From Pseudomonas sp. B6002 (GTDB taxonomy: Bacteria > Pseudomonadota > Gammaproteobacteria > Pseudomonadales > Pseudomonadaceae), in contig NZ_JACAOY010000035.1 in the NCBI RefSeq assembly GCF_013385985.1, positions 1 to 64,000 on the forward strand: a stretch of DNA of 64,000 nt, written 5' to 3'. The notes under the pieces were generated by a model. It did not search any database, was not told the DNA's origin, and saw nothing but the letters and a program-made list of their open reading frames with translations. The position numbers and the translations under genes were made by a program. Positions 27,901-36,139 of the stretch are shown here, one piece after another. The stretch's first letter is position 1; the number at the start of each line of letters is the position of its first letter.

Positions 27901-28282
27901 TCATAGCATTACCGCACGAGGTGTATATGGAGATAATCCGGTGTCTGCGCCCCATCAATTCACTATTACGCAACCCCTGGCTGCCGGAACAATTACAAGA
28001 GCCGTAAATGAAAACCTGGGTGGTGTTTATGTTCCTCCGGGAGGCAGCGCAGTGAGGTACTCCGTCATCGCATTTGAAGGAACTTGCAGTGCATTCCCCG
28101 TAAGCAGAGCGGTTAGTTTAGGTTCTCCATCAGGAGGATTCCTTAACTTTACAATCTACGCAAATCAAACTACATGGTCGGCCAAGTCGTCACAAGCCGT
28201 AATTATGTTTAAAGATTATTACCTAAACGAAGAGGAGGAGCCTTTCACCGCTTCGAATAACTACCCTATCAACTGGACTTAA
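24947..28282 (+). CDS. Large Ig-like repeat protein, unknown function (1111 aa)
   Basis: Not recognised as a named family. After a Cys/Pro/Arg-rich N-terminus (residues 1-80, with CSC and CGC pairs) the chain is made of beta-rich modules of roughly 90-110 residues. Each resembles an Ig-like or adhesin domain: a hydrophobic entry strand, a V-x-L-x-W/V core, then VYY or YYV and a closing V-x-V. There is no signal peptide or membrane anchor. From about base 27350 to the end the DNA becomes clearly richer in A+T. Two related genes lie at 30868 and 33140. The autotransporter gene is convergent. The ribosome site is weak. Confidence 0.75.
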   Translation: MTHDQNSLPATTCSCTSTDLTSDQTQPPAVPCGCVPIVQRRKPGRKPGGRLPDRPDPGGCPPGFHRPPSSRQPFAALYPYIPNLTPIVGTDGALNNAALTVSALGVIYILYAWLEQAENDFVWVELNGLEVKSYTVSETDAALGKDITLNIESVRFIDQANNTLQGFVRRLSGVVEETTLLNVWVDTKAPGGLDPQASTPTINENLARPRFEDPTIEAFGIITQAAAQLGIKVIIDDYPVNPLVDQVYHRKEGDVIFISIGGVIVTHTVTSFEASGNAPIVITINYGIWLQVTPGVNILEWYVRDKAGNQSHGFSIPRLIQSNVGGGTGPLLPEPYVLESDYDGGSDEDFIDTDAQLSDLNTEISIRNYGWALNDQVLVTYLGLTSTGEPLKHIETADIPQPNALRIYVPLPLEFAKKLAGGRLLITYERVRVGEANTPSNAVVYSMRGTPVDNSRPAPVVKGLVGGVLPVDTDPVEITVPFFGQDPSDKVDLIIEGKALDGTPVYAKYTEIAGTGDLDYFLDYSSVFAPLEGSSFKAYYVVNDDTTRPSKSVVVQVGDIAVTLPPPTSPEAPPPDHVFDELVSKGNLKALVHPHSSIALNDEVRVVAIGSKPGGSITTAWLKVTSTWFNSPLPFTIARAIVLANKEGTMTLHWEVRTLPTDTPLKSLPLIVNVGAMLQITDCPSLLESTFVSPCVTQLNPLNVWTPSPRIVTFRVKYLMQPTDLVTLVVQGKPGLGMPSIPSKPGVPDAGHDYITFAYGSDFVAAYLGEPFTAHAEVQRNGNVIESPKLTVNVDALSEQTLELVSVPEAVGGVITASGTNNVRVTQWPFFKAGQAVFIFLENTSGNLTLRDGTVVSPSEYTVGYTSNPIPQSFLNSLEDGSTLTIKGYLSLDGTQDISAAIALKEVTYIVSAPVFITPSVTKINTPKKAISLSGYTSWTSVTVVIESEPNKEVEVLDGGILKSKKMADANGISTHPLSSLSRTSHSITARGVYGDNPVSAPHQFTITQPLAAGTITRAVNENLGGVYVPPGGSAVRYSVIAFEGTCSAFPVSRAVSLGSPSGGFLNFTIYANQTTWSAKSSQAVIMFKDYYLNEEEEPFTASNNYPINWT

Positions 28283-28316
28283 TGGTGACCTTAGCAAAAG
28301 CCTTTTTCACAGGCAA

Positions 28317-28343
28317 AAAAACCGCATCTTAGGATGCGGTTTT
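28317..28343. terminator. Bidirectional terminator
   Basis: Hairpin AAAACCGCATC / GATGCGGTTTT with A and T flanks, located between the convergent Ig-like repeat gene and the autotransporter gene. Confidence 0.85.
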
Positions 28344-28357
28344 GTTAACCAGCAACC

Positions 28358-30616
28358 TCAAAACTCCCAACGCACCCCCACATTAACCCCCAGCGGCTGC
28401 TTGATATTCTGCCCTACACTGCGCTCCAGATCCGCATGCAGCTTCAGGTTCTGCGACACCGACATCGCCACGCCCGCGCCCAGCTTCAAGCGTGAACCCG
28501 ACAGGTCGTTATTGAACGCGTTGTCATTGACGAACACCTTGTTGCTCTGGTCGAACTCATGGGCCACTGCGGCCTTGAGGTACGGCTGCAACACACTGCC
28601 ACTTTCCAGTTGGAAGTTGCGGCCAGCGGTCACGCCGACTTCACCGATCACCGTGCTCGAACGATCGCCCTTAGCCTGCAGGCCGTTGTCCAGGGTGTAG
28701 CTCTGAGCCTGGGTGATCACTGCCGCGATTTGTCCATACGGCTCAACGAAATAGCCATCGTCCAACTTGATGTGACGGCCCACTTCTGCCGAAGCACCCA
28801 CAGCGTTTTGCGTGTAGTTGCCCTTGGCTTTCTTGCCGTCGCTCATCGCCACGTCAGAATCGCTGTGCAAGCGGTTGAGCTTGAGCACGCCGTCGAAGTA
28901 GAAGCCGCTTTCGGCATCCAGCCAAGTGGCATAACCACCCACGTAGTAGCTTTTGATCTCAGCCTTGCTGCCACGGTTGAGGTCCAGGTCCGAAGTACTG
29001 TGGCCGGCCATCGCACCGATCAACCACTGGCCATCACCGGCTTGCAGCGGTGCATCGGCACCGATGGTGAAACCGCGTTGGGATTGGTTGTAACCCAGAC
29101 CGGTCTTGTCGTTGGACACTTCATACTTGTTGCCGTAGGCACGGCTCCACAACCCGGCGGATTTGCCATCGTTGAAGCGCAACTCACCCATGCGGGTACG
29201 CAGGGTGGTCATTTCGCCCAACAACACACTTGGTGCCGCGTTGAACAGCGCCAGTACCGAATTGGTGCTCGGGCTGATCACTTTGTTGTTCGGGTCCAGG
29301 TACCAGTCCTGGTCACGGTTATCGCTGACCAGGCCGTACGAATAGGTACCCACATCAACACGATCACCGACCAGACTGAATGTGGCACCGCCGTCGGCGG
29401 TGTGGACCACATGCAAACGGTCATCGGACATCGGGTCGGCACCGGTGCTGGAGATCAGCAACTGGTGGGCGCCGGACGAAGTCCCTGTCACGTTGAGGAA
29501 GTCACCCGTCAAGGTGGAGAAATCCGCCTTCATGATAAAGGTGCCGCCCGTGCCATTGAGATTGGTCACGTCCAGTTGGTAGAACGCGCCCGAGTCGCCG
29601 AACTTGACGTTACCGCCATTCATCGACAGTTCCTTGAGTTCATCCTGGCCATCGACCAGCACCCAGGTGGCGTCGCTGTTGACCGACAACTTGTCGACGT
29701 TCTCCAGGCGGCCGGTGAGGATCGCGCCGTTGTTCAGGCCCACATTGGCAGTGCCGCCGTTGTTGATGATGTCGCCGGTCATCGAGGCGAAATCCAGGTT
29801 CAGGTCCAGCGCACTGCCGCTGCCGACCTGGATGTTGCCGACCAGGTTGCTGTTGTTGACCAGTACGTCAGCGGAGCCGCCGTTGATCAGTTCCAGCATG
29901 TTGCCGTTGCCACCTTCCAGTGTGGTGCCATTGCTGAGGGTAATCGGTGTAACTCCCGTCCCCGGCCCATCCACCACAATGGCGGCACCGGTTTGACCGA
30001 CGACGCGGGTGCCATCAAGGTGAAAGCGGGTGGGTGCGGTTTCTCCACCGCTGCGATAGACGTAAAGACCATTGGTGCCGCCGGTCAGACTGCCGCCTTG
30101 GGCGGCCAGGTTACCGTCGATCGCCAACACACCGAACTCTCCACCGACGACATCGGTGTTCATCATCTGCAGCGTGCTTTCCCGCCCCAGGTTGACGCCA
30201 TAGGTGGCCCCTTCAATCAGGCTGTTGGACACCACCGCGTGACTGCCCACACCATCCTGCTCGCCCACGACCAGCCCCATGCCGCTTGCACTGGAAATGT
30301 GAGCGTCGCGAATGGCTGCCTGGCTGCCGAACAACCGAACGCCGTCTTCGGAGCCCGCAACCACTTGGCCGCCATTCATTTCAAAGATCGAATTCTGCGA
30401 CAGCACGCTGAGAATCGAACCACCGTTGGAAGTCAGCTTGGCACCGTCTTTCAGGGTGTAGCGATCAAACGGGCTCTCGGCATCAATGACGAGTTGCTGA
30501 CCTGCGCCCAGGTCTACGGCAGACACGTGAGTTGCCGCCAGTGAAAAAGGTGCAATCGCCAGGATTTTGATCGCGGTAGACAAGCGCGAGCGCTTGAAGA
30601 GTACTTGGGTATTCAT
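28358..30616 (-). CDS. Autotransporter outer-membrane beta-barrel protein (type Va, pertactin-like)
   Basis: A 752-aa precursor. Residues 1-33 form a long signal sequence ending VSA. Residues about 35-450 are Gly/Asn-rich beta-helix repeats of the pertactin-like passenger type. Residues about 480-752 form the autotransporter barrel (SAGLWSRAYGNKYE, then alternating strands) ending in VRWEF with terminal Phe. It presumably displays the passenger at the cell surface. The function of the passenger is unknown; no protease triad was recognised. Confidence 0.9.
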   Translation of the reverse strand: MNTQVLFKRSRLSTAIKILAIAPFSLAATHVSAVDLGAGQQLVIDAESPFDRYTLKDGAKLTSNGGSILSVLSQNSIFEMNGGQVVAGSEDGVRLFGSQAAIRDAHISSASGMGLVVGEQDGVGSHAVVSNSLIEGATYGVNLGRESTLQMMNTDVVGGEFGVLAIDGNLAAQGGSLTGGTNGLYVYRSGGETAPTRFHLDGTRVVGQTGAAIVVDGPGTGVTPITLSNGTTLEGGNGNMLELINGGSADVLVNNSNLVGNIQVGSGSALDLNLDFASMTGDIINNGGTANVGLNNGAILTGRLENVDKLSVNSDATWVLVDGQDELKELSMNGGNVKFGDSGAFYQLDVTNLNGTGGTFIMKADFSTLTGDFLNVTGTSSGAHQLLISSTGADPMSDDRLHVVHTADGGATFSLVGDRVDVGTYSYGLVSDNRDQDWYLDPNNKVISPSTNSVLALFNAAPSVLLGEMTTLRTRMGELRFNDGKSAGLWSRAYGNKYEVSNDKTGLGYNQSQRGFTIGADAPLQAGDGQWLIGAMAGHSTSDLDLNRGSKAEIKSYYVGGYATWLDAESGFYFDGVLKLNRLHSDSDVAMSDGKKAKGNYTQNAVGASAEVGRHIKLDDGYFVEPYGQIAAVITQAQSYTLDNGLQAKGDRSSTVIGEVGVTAGRNFQLESGSVLQPYLKAAVAHEFDQSNKVFVNDNAFNNDLSGSRLKLGAGVAMSVSQNLKLHADLERSVGQNIKQPLGVNVGVRWEF

Positions 30617-30806
30617 AGGGTAGAACCTCTAGTCGGATGACTGAACAAGCCAATCGATTACAGGACTCATCGACTCAGGCTTTCAGAGGCGCCGAGGTTA
30701 CGTACCCGAAGGGGAACTTCATGTAGGCCGAATCAACGACCCTGTAGGACTTTCCTTAATGGTGAGTGGGCGAAATTTTGAGGTGAACCCTCAAGCCAGC
30801 ATCGAT

Positions 30807-30833
30807 AACCCTTGGGGCTTGCCCCCAAGGGTT
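30807..30833. terminator. Strong hairpin after the second Ig-like repeat gene
   Basis: AACCCTTGGGG / CCCCAAGGGTT with a five-base loop, 34 bp past the stop at 30868. The arms are perfect, but there is no clear T run on either side, so it is only a candidate terminator. The remaining 250-bp gap to the autotransporter start shows no other structure. Confidence 0.55.
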
Positions 30834-30867
30834 AATGGGCGTCACTCAATGCATTTGAAACAGCGCT

Positions 30868-32856
30868 TTAACCGCAAACGCCTCCGCCCAGCTGATACCG
30901 ACTGACGTACAAGGCACTAGGGTCGGACTCTCCCGGAGTCCCCCCCAGCGTGAGTACTTTGTAATAAGCCTCGACACGCCCCTGTGTGACGGGGGAGATG
31001 TAAGTGGCGTAGGGCACCGTGAATATTTCGCCAGGGTGTCCGGCAAAGTGATCCAACGTGACGGTCACCGGAGGGAACTCATGTTCGAGCACCACGACTG
31101 ACGAGAAGAAGTCATCAGGCCCATAGATCACCCATACCAGGGTCACTTGATCGCCAGCTTTCAATTTGCCCGGGCTGATGATTTTGGTTTTGATGCCTGA
31201 CGTAATGCCATCATCACAGTTAATGAAGAACGGATCGTCGTCAGCCCCAGTCCCCTGCGCATCTGGATATTGCAGCAGTTCCAAATCTCCAATCACGAAC
31301 GCTTTTACATCGACTGGGGTTGGCAGGGAATCAATGAAATTGTTGTTGGTTCCATTGTTGAGGCTGTAATAAACATCGTGGACTCCGTTACCCACCAGGG
31401 CAATGACTGACGCAGGAACCGGGATACTGAATTGTGAAGCCGTCTCATCCGCCAGCGTAACGGTGTAGGGTGGTAAAAGCGCCGGAGAGCCGTTCCAGTA
31501 AATCTGGATTCGGTCACCTGCCACAGCGCCGGTATAGACCGCAAAAGTGGCCGTGGCATTACCTGTATCGCCCGGGCCGATCTCGTTGGTCAAACCGCCA
31601 GCCGAGGTGATTGTGAGCAGCCCAAGATTAGGATTGACCGGACCGGGGCCACCCGGATCTGGTGTCAGGCCCGGAGCAGTCAGATCCACGGGAACGCTGA
31701 TCGAGGTGGAAGTCGGGGAGGCAGTACCGTTTGCAATAATCGAGTAAAAGACGGTGGCAGAATAAGGGGCACCCTCACCTCCAGACGCCAAATCGGCCCA
31801 CGGTATTGGAATGTCTTTAGGGAACGTTAAGTTGTTAACCGGTGCATAGATCATTCGCCCGTTAAAATTGACAACGATTTGTTGGCCAATTTCAACGTTG
31901 TCGTAGCCCGTGATTCGAACATAGGCGCGATTCAACTGAGCATCTTCCCGATCCAGCGGCGCTTCGGGCACGACAGGCGGTTGCAGGTTTGAAGGACTGG
32001 GTTCAAGTGTAAGCGTTATCTCCGTCAAATACGGGGGGAAGGTCGTTTCATTACCGGCGCGGTCGTAGTAGATATACGCCAGTTGGTAGACGTCTGATCC
32101 CATGGCCAATATGTCCGCCTTGTCCAAGGTAACGCTCACCGGTAAATTATTGACGGGCAAACCGGTGACTGTGGCAATCGGCGTCGGATCCGTGTAATGC
32201 CAGAAAATACTGAGTCGGTCCCCTACCTGAGGATCAAACCGAGGGCTGCAGGTGACGGTGAAAATGTTGGTCGGAACGTTGAGCAACTCCACCGTCACTT
32301 TGCCATTGACCACCCAAGCCGGAAGCGTTGCTCTGGCCGGCCGGATCCTGGCGTGCGTGTCGTATCGGTCAACCGTAACGACCGCGGGCCCACTCGAACT
32401 ATCAGACGTCGTACCATGAAACACTTCGTAGGTCAGGTTTTTGAGACCATGATCACCCAATTGCGCTTGATTGAACGTGTAAGGACGAGGCCATACCAGC
32501 TCGGGGGCATTCAGGTTGGGGCCAAGGTCCTCACGGGGCCCCACGAGCGAATTATTGATCCTGATTTCCAGACCGTAGCTCGCAAACGGGCCGCCTCCCC
32601 CTGGGGACCATCTGGGGATCTCAATCATCAAACCCTCCAGATAAAGCGTCTCGATACTCATCAAACCAGGCTGGCCACCGGGCACATCTGGCAGTGCATT
32701 CACCACGTCTATGGGAACAAGTAAACCTGCACGGGGGGCTCTTCGCGTGGATCGAGGCTCTGTCAAAACCGAGCGACCGGAAGCTTTGGCTTTTTTCTTG
32801 GCTTTCTTGGGCGCTTTGGGTTCCTTGATATTTTTGGGTTTCTTTAAACTTGCCAT
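30868..32856 (-). CDS. Ig-like repeat protein, unknown function (663 aa)
   Basis: Unrecognised protein related in layout to the ones at 24947 and 33140. A Lys/Pro-rich tail (MASLKKPKNIKEPKAPKK, about 40 residues) is followed by four or more modules of about 100 residues. These contain blocks such as VGDRLSIFWHYTD, AGDRIQIYWNGSP and AGDQVTLVWVIYG, each ending with a YY strand. The last module opens with a Cys (FFINCDDG) and the protein ends GGGVCG, suggesting a disulfide-closed C-terminal domain. There is no signal peptide. The ATG at 32856 has CGGAG upstream; 34 further in-frame codons upstream look non-coding. Confidence 0.75.
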   Translation of the reverse strand: MASLKKPKNIKEPKAPKKAKKKAKASGRSVLTEPRSTRRAPRAGLLVPIDVVNALPDVPGGQPGLMSIETLYLEGLMIEIPRWSPGGGGPFASYGLEIRINNSLVGPREDLGPNLNAPELVWPRPYTFNQAQLGDHGLKNLTYEVFHGTTSDSSSGPAVVTVDRYDTHARIRPARATLPAWVVNGKVTVELLNVPTNIFTVTCSPRFDPQVGDRLSIFWHYTDPTPIATVTGLPVNNLPVSVTLDKADILAMGSDVYQLAYIYYDRAGNETTFPPYLTEITLTLEPSPSNLQPPVVPEAPLDREDAQLNRAYVRITGYDNVEIGQQIVVNFNGRMIYAPVNNLTFPKDIPIPWADLASGGEGAPYSATVFYSIIANGTASPTSTSISVPVDLTAPGLTPDPGGPGPVNPNLGLLTITSAGGLTNEIGPGDTGNATATFAVYTGAVAGDRIQIYWNGSPALLPPYTVTLADETASQFSIPVPASVIALVGNGVHDVYYSLNNGTNNNFIDSLPTPVDVKAFVIGDLELLQYPDAQGTGADDDPFFINCDDGITSGIKTKIISPGKLKAGDQVTLVWVIYGPDDFFSSVVVLEHEFPPVTVTLDHFAGHPGEIFTVPYATYISPVTQGRVEAYYKVLTLGGTPGESDPSALYVSRYQLGGGVCG

Positions 32857-32948
32857 CTTGGTTGACTCCGGAAGTTTAGATAACGTGCCCGCTTCAAAAA
32901 CAGACAGGTAGCCACTTGTATTAAGCGCCCCAAAAAACATTCGCACAC

Positions 32949-32964
32949 CTGTCAACATTGACAG
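32949..32964. promoter_or_regulatory. 16-bp perfect dyad upstream of the second Ig-like repeat gene
   Basis: CTGTCAACATTGACAG, a perfect palindrome with 7-bp arms, ends 92 bp before the start at 32856. It contains a TTGACA, but no well-spaced -10 was found. It shares the CTGTSA-N4-TSACAG pattern with 24829 and 35255. Confidence 0.6.
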
Positions 32965-33102
32965 TTTTGCGTGTTATCCACTTCTGCGTCGTCGTTGTTT
33001 TATCGTCGCGCCCCTACGCACATCGCTGACGACAATAAGGACATGCACGATTGATTTAATGTGATCAAACCCTGCCAGTGCCCGCTTGAATCAAAACAAC
33101 AA

Positions 33103-33120
33103 GGGGGCCTAAGGCCCCCC
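33103..33120 (-). terminator. Terminator after the third Ig-like repeat gene
   Basis: GC-only hairpin GGGGGCC / GGCCCCC with a two- to three-base loop. On the minus strand it is followed by TTGTTGTTTTG. It lies 20 bp past the stop at 33140. Confidence 0.75.
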
Positions 33121-33139
33121 CTGACATTCAACCTGTTTT

Positions 33140-35143
33140 CTACTGGGTTTTTGCTTTGCCGGGTTTCGACGGCTTACCTGCAGGAGGCGCGAGGCATGTC
33201 GTTCCACCGGGCCGAATCAGATCAATCCGTGCGAAATTGGCAGCTGACTTGCCGGTTGGGCCCGACATTTTGTAGAGACGGTAGTAAAACAACCCGGAAC
33301 CATTGGTTGGAATCAGCCCAGGCACTGTGATCAACGGGTCGAAGGGTTCTATGTAGACCTCTGCCACTCCAGCAGTCCTGTGGGCGTCCGTCAGTTCCAG
33401 TTCAAACCAGACCTGAGACCCCGCAATAGGCGCCCCCCCTCCATTGGTCGTGCGGTGACTGCTCCAGAACAACCTGACCCTATCGCCGACTTCAAAGTGA
33501 GTCGTGCTCCAGGGAATCCCCAGGATGACCGCCTCATAGGGCTGAGGGACGGTATCGCACGCGATCATTTTAGACGGGTGATTGTTCAGCAAGCTTGCCG
33601 CTGCCAGCCCCGTCAAGGTATCCAACTCAACACGAACCTGGGTGGCACGGCTTCGTTGATAATTGACGCCGTTATAGGTCCAGTAATAAACCTCTACCAG
33701 CCCACCCCCCGCGACGATCAAGGCCCACGGCACATACAGCTGCACGGTCTGCCCGGCGACATCTCCGGGGTCGACCACTTTTATATCGGCAAATGTGGCG
33801 TCATTGCCCCAGAACAGACGCAGGTTTTCCCCCACCTGCGGATTGAAGAACAAAGGCACCTCAACCAAAACAGGGCCGGGTGAGTCTGCAGGAGTGACCA
33901 CGTTATCCGCGGTGACCCCTTTGACCGTTACAATCGGCAACGCGGGGTTGATCGGATCGGGGCTGACCGGGGGATCACCTGCCACCGTAGCATCGACTTC
34001 AATGAAGGTGTCCGGTGAGTTCTTGGTGAGCGAACCCCGCGCAAACGCGTACCACACCCTTACCGGGTATCGAGCGTCAAACCCGCCAACCAGGAATATC
34101 GGCCACGTGACGTCCACGGAAATGGGCCAGATCTGCGTCGCACCTACGGTAATCGTCGCCAGAATATGGGTGTTCCAGCGCAGAGTCAGGGTATCGCCCT
34201 CCTCCGCCCCTATCACCTCCTGCAGGGAGACACTCACGCCTTGGCGGATATCATCCAGGTCAATCAGGCCATCGGTTTCTGCCCGAGGCACCAAAGGCCG
34301 GAGCAAATCGGGCAAGGAAACCAGGTTGATATCGAGTTTGACCGGATCGGAAAAAGGTCCGATGTTGCCGACACGGTCCATCAACCGATAGGACGCCCAC
34401 CTTTCACCACCACCACTGGTGCGAACAACTGCCTCGGGAATCAGGTACAGCAGTGGGTCACCGTCTTCAATGTGACGCCGTTCAACCGTAAAACTGCCGA
34501 CATAGTCGATATTGGGGATGGTCCCAAAGAACACCATGACCACGTCTTCGGTGCGCATGACCAGGTAACGTGGAACTTCACAGGGGATACCTGCGTCGGC
34601 GGTGAGCTCGGCATCACTCACGCCGTCAAGTGTGTCGGGGCCGAATATAAGTTCGGCACCCGGGTTATCCTGGTTGGGGGCAAGATCGTCGACATCAATC
34701 AGCGTTCGCTCCGACTCGCCCGTCGGCAACAATACCCCACTGATCTTGTAATACATCTGGCTGACACCGGGCGTATCCAGCAACCATGCCGGCAGCGCTT
34801 TGGTGTACGGGAACAAGACGGCGGGATCATAGGGGCCGAGGATCTCCTCGGTCCACACGTGGTCGCCCTTCCAGAAGTATTCAATGTTGGTGCGCACGTT
34901 TGTGGCTGCGTTATTGGGCGTCCACACGCTTGGAATGGTGACTTTGAAAGGCTGGCCCCGAACTGACAGGGGGATTTTGTGTGCGGCTTCGTCCCATAAC
35001 AGTGGAAGGCTGTCTTCCGGTAGTGGGCCCACCACCCCGGGCGATGGTGCGGCAGGCTCAACAGGAGAGCTCTTTTTTCTTTTGTTGGGACGGGCCTTTT
35101 GGGCGACGGTTTTTTTCTGTTGGCGCACCTTCGAGTCAGTCAT
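33140..35143 (-). CDS. Ig-like repeat protein, unknown function (667 aa)
   Basis: Unrecognised, with the same build as the product of 30868-32856. A Lys/Arg-rich N-terminus (MTDSKVRQQKKTVAQKARPN) is followed by repeated modules with EEGDTLTLRWNTH, VGENLRLFWGNDA and VGDRVRLFWSSHR. A last module is framed by two cysteines (KMIACDT and GGTTCLA) and followed by a Lys-rich tail. There is no signal peptide. The ATG at 35143 has GGGAG 7 bases upstream; the TTG or ATG further upstream are less likely. A terminator follows and a shared dyad precedes. Confidence 0.75.
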   Translation of the reverse strand: MTDSKVRQQKKTVAQKARPNKRKKSSPVEPAAPSPGVVGPLPEDSLPLLWDEAAHKIPLSVRGQPFKVTIPSVWTPNNAATNVRTNIEYFWKGDHVWTEEILGPYDPAVLFPYTKALPAWLLDTPGVSQMYYKISGVLLPTGESERTLIDVDDLAPNQDNPGAELIFGPDTLDGVSDAELTADAGIPCEVPRYLVMRTEDVVMVFFGTIPNIDYVGSFTVERRHIEDGDPLLYLIPEAVVRTSGGGERWASYRLMDRVGNIGPFSDPVKLDINLVSLPDLLRPLVPRAETDGLIDLDDIRQGVSVSLQEVIGAEEGDTLTLRWNTHILATITVGATQIWPISVDVTWPIFLVGGFDARYPVRVWYAFARGSLTKNSPDTFIEVDATVAGDPPVSPDPINPALPIVTVKGVTADNVVTPADSPGPVLVEVPLFFNPQVGENLRLFWGNDATFADIKVVDPGDVAGQTVQLYVPWALIVAGGGLVEVYYWTYNGVNYQRSRATQVRVELDTLTGLAAASLLNNHPSKMIACDTVPQPYEAVILGIPWSTTHFEVGDRVRLFWSSHRTTNGGGAPIAGSQVWFELELTDAHRTAGVAEVYIEPFDPLITVPGLIPTNGSGLFYYRLYKMSGPTGKSAANFARIDLIRPGGTTCLAPPAGKPSKPGKAKTQ

Positions 35144-35254
35144 CTCATTCTCCCAACGCAACCCATGATGTGGCGACCATGGGCTACTGCGCTGGTGCGA
35201 ACCCTCCGCCTACGGTCAGGAGAACAGTTAAAACGTAAATCGACAGGTTGAATA

Positions 35255-35270
35255 CTGTCAGAACTCACAG
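35255..35270. promoter_or_regulatory. 16-bp dyad upstream of the third Ig-like repeat gene
   Basis: CTGTCAGAACTCACAG on the plus strand, which is CTGTGAGTTCTGACAG on the gene strand. It begins 111 bp before the start at 35143. It fits CTGTSA-N4-TSACAG like the sites at 24829 and 32949. Confidence 0.55.
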
Positions 35271-35313
35271 GTGCCTACGGTGCAACGCTTGCTTGCGTTG
35301 TACCCACGCGTGC

Positions 35314-36006
35314 TTAAAGCGGCGGCAAACACCACTCAATCGGCGTCTCGCCATTTTGCTCAAGAAACTTGTTGGTGCGGCTGAAATGCCCGCATCCCAG
35401 AAACCCGCGATACGCCGACAACGGCGACGGGTGCACCGAAGTCAGCACCAGGTGCTTGGTGGCATCGACCAGTTTCTGCTTGCCCTGGGCATGGGCGCCC
35501 CACAGCAGGAACACCAGGTGGGGTTGGTGCTCGCTGACCACCTCGATAATGCGATCGGTAAAGAACTGCCAGCCCTTGCCTGCGTGGGCATTGGCGTTGG
35601 CGCGCTCGACGGTCATGGTGGTGTTGAGCAACAGCACGCCCTGGTCAGCCCAGCTCTGCAGGCAACCGTGATTGGGGATGTCGATGTTCAGGTCGCGCTT
35701 GAGTTCTTTGTAGATGTTGACCAGTGACGGCGGCGTCGGCACGCCCGGTTGCACCGAGAAGCACAGGCCGTGGGCCTGGCCGGGGCCGTGGTACGGGTCC
35801 TGGCCGAGGATCACCACCTTGACCTTGTCCAGCGGCGTGGAATTGAGCGCATTGAAAATCAGCGGGCCCGGCGGGTAGATCTCTTTGCCGGCCGCGTGCT
35901 CCAGGCGCAGGAACTCGCGCAGCTCGGCCATGTAGGGCTTTTCGAACTCATCACGCAGGGCGTGCTTCCAGCTGGGTTCGAGTTTGATACGGTCGCCGTC
36001 GGTCAT
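35314..36006 (-). CDS. ung: Uracil-DNA glycosylase
   Basis: Ung removes uracil from DNA to start base-excision repair. The 230-aa protein has the water-activating motif [13 protein letters not shown] (catalytic D70) and the minor-groove loop [11 protein letters not shown] of family 1 UDGs. Length and motifs are complete. Confidence 0.97.
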   Translation of the reverse strand: MTDGDRIKLEPSWKHALRDEFEKPYMAELREFLRLEHAAGKEIYPPGPLIFNALNSTPLDKVKVVILGQDPYHGPGQAHGLCFSVQPGVPTPPSLVNIYKELKRDLNIDIPNHGCLQSWADQGVLLLNTTMTVERANANAHAGKGWQFFTDRIIEVVSEHQPHLVFLLWGAHAQGKQKLVDATKHLVLTSVHPSPLSAYRGFLGCGHFSRTNKFLEQNGETPIEWCLPPL

Positions 36007-36139
36007 GTTTGAATGGTCTTGTAAAAAAGAATGAGGCGAACCCTAGGAAAGCCGCCCCCGCTTGTCAATTGATCTGACACACCTGCGGCACTTTCCTGGG
36101 ATGCGAGCATACTGAACCTTCACTCCCCCGAATGAGGTC

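Noticed and set aside
30807-30833. Confident intrinsic terminator
   Set aside because: The stem is perfect but the T run is missing on both strands, so it is listed only as a candidate.
32949-32964. TTGACA within the dyad as the -35 of the second Ig-like repeat gene
   Set aside because: The nearest -10-like hexamer (TAATAC) is about 26 bp away, too far for a sigma70 promoter.
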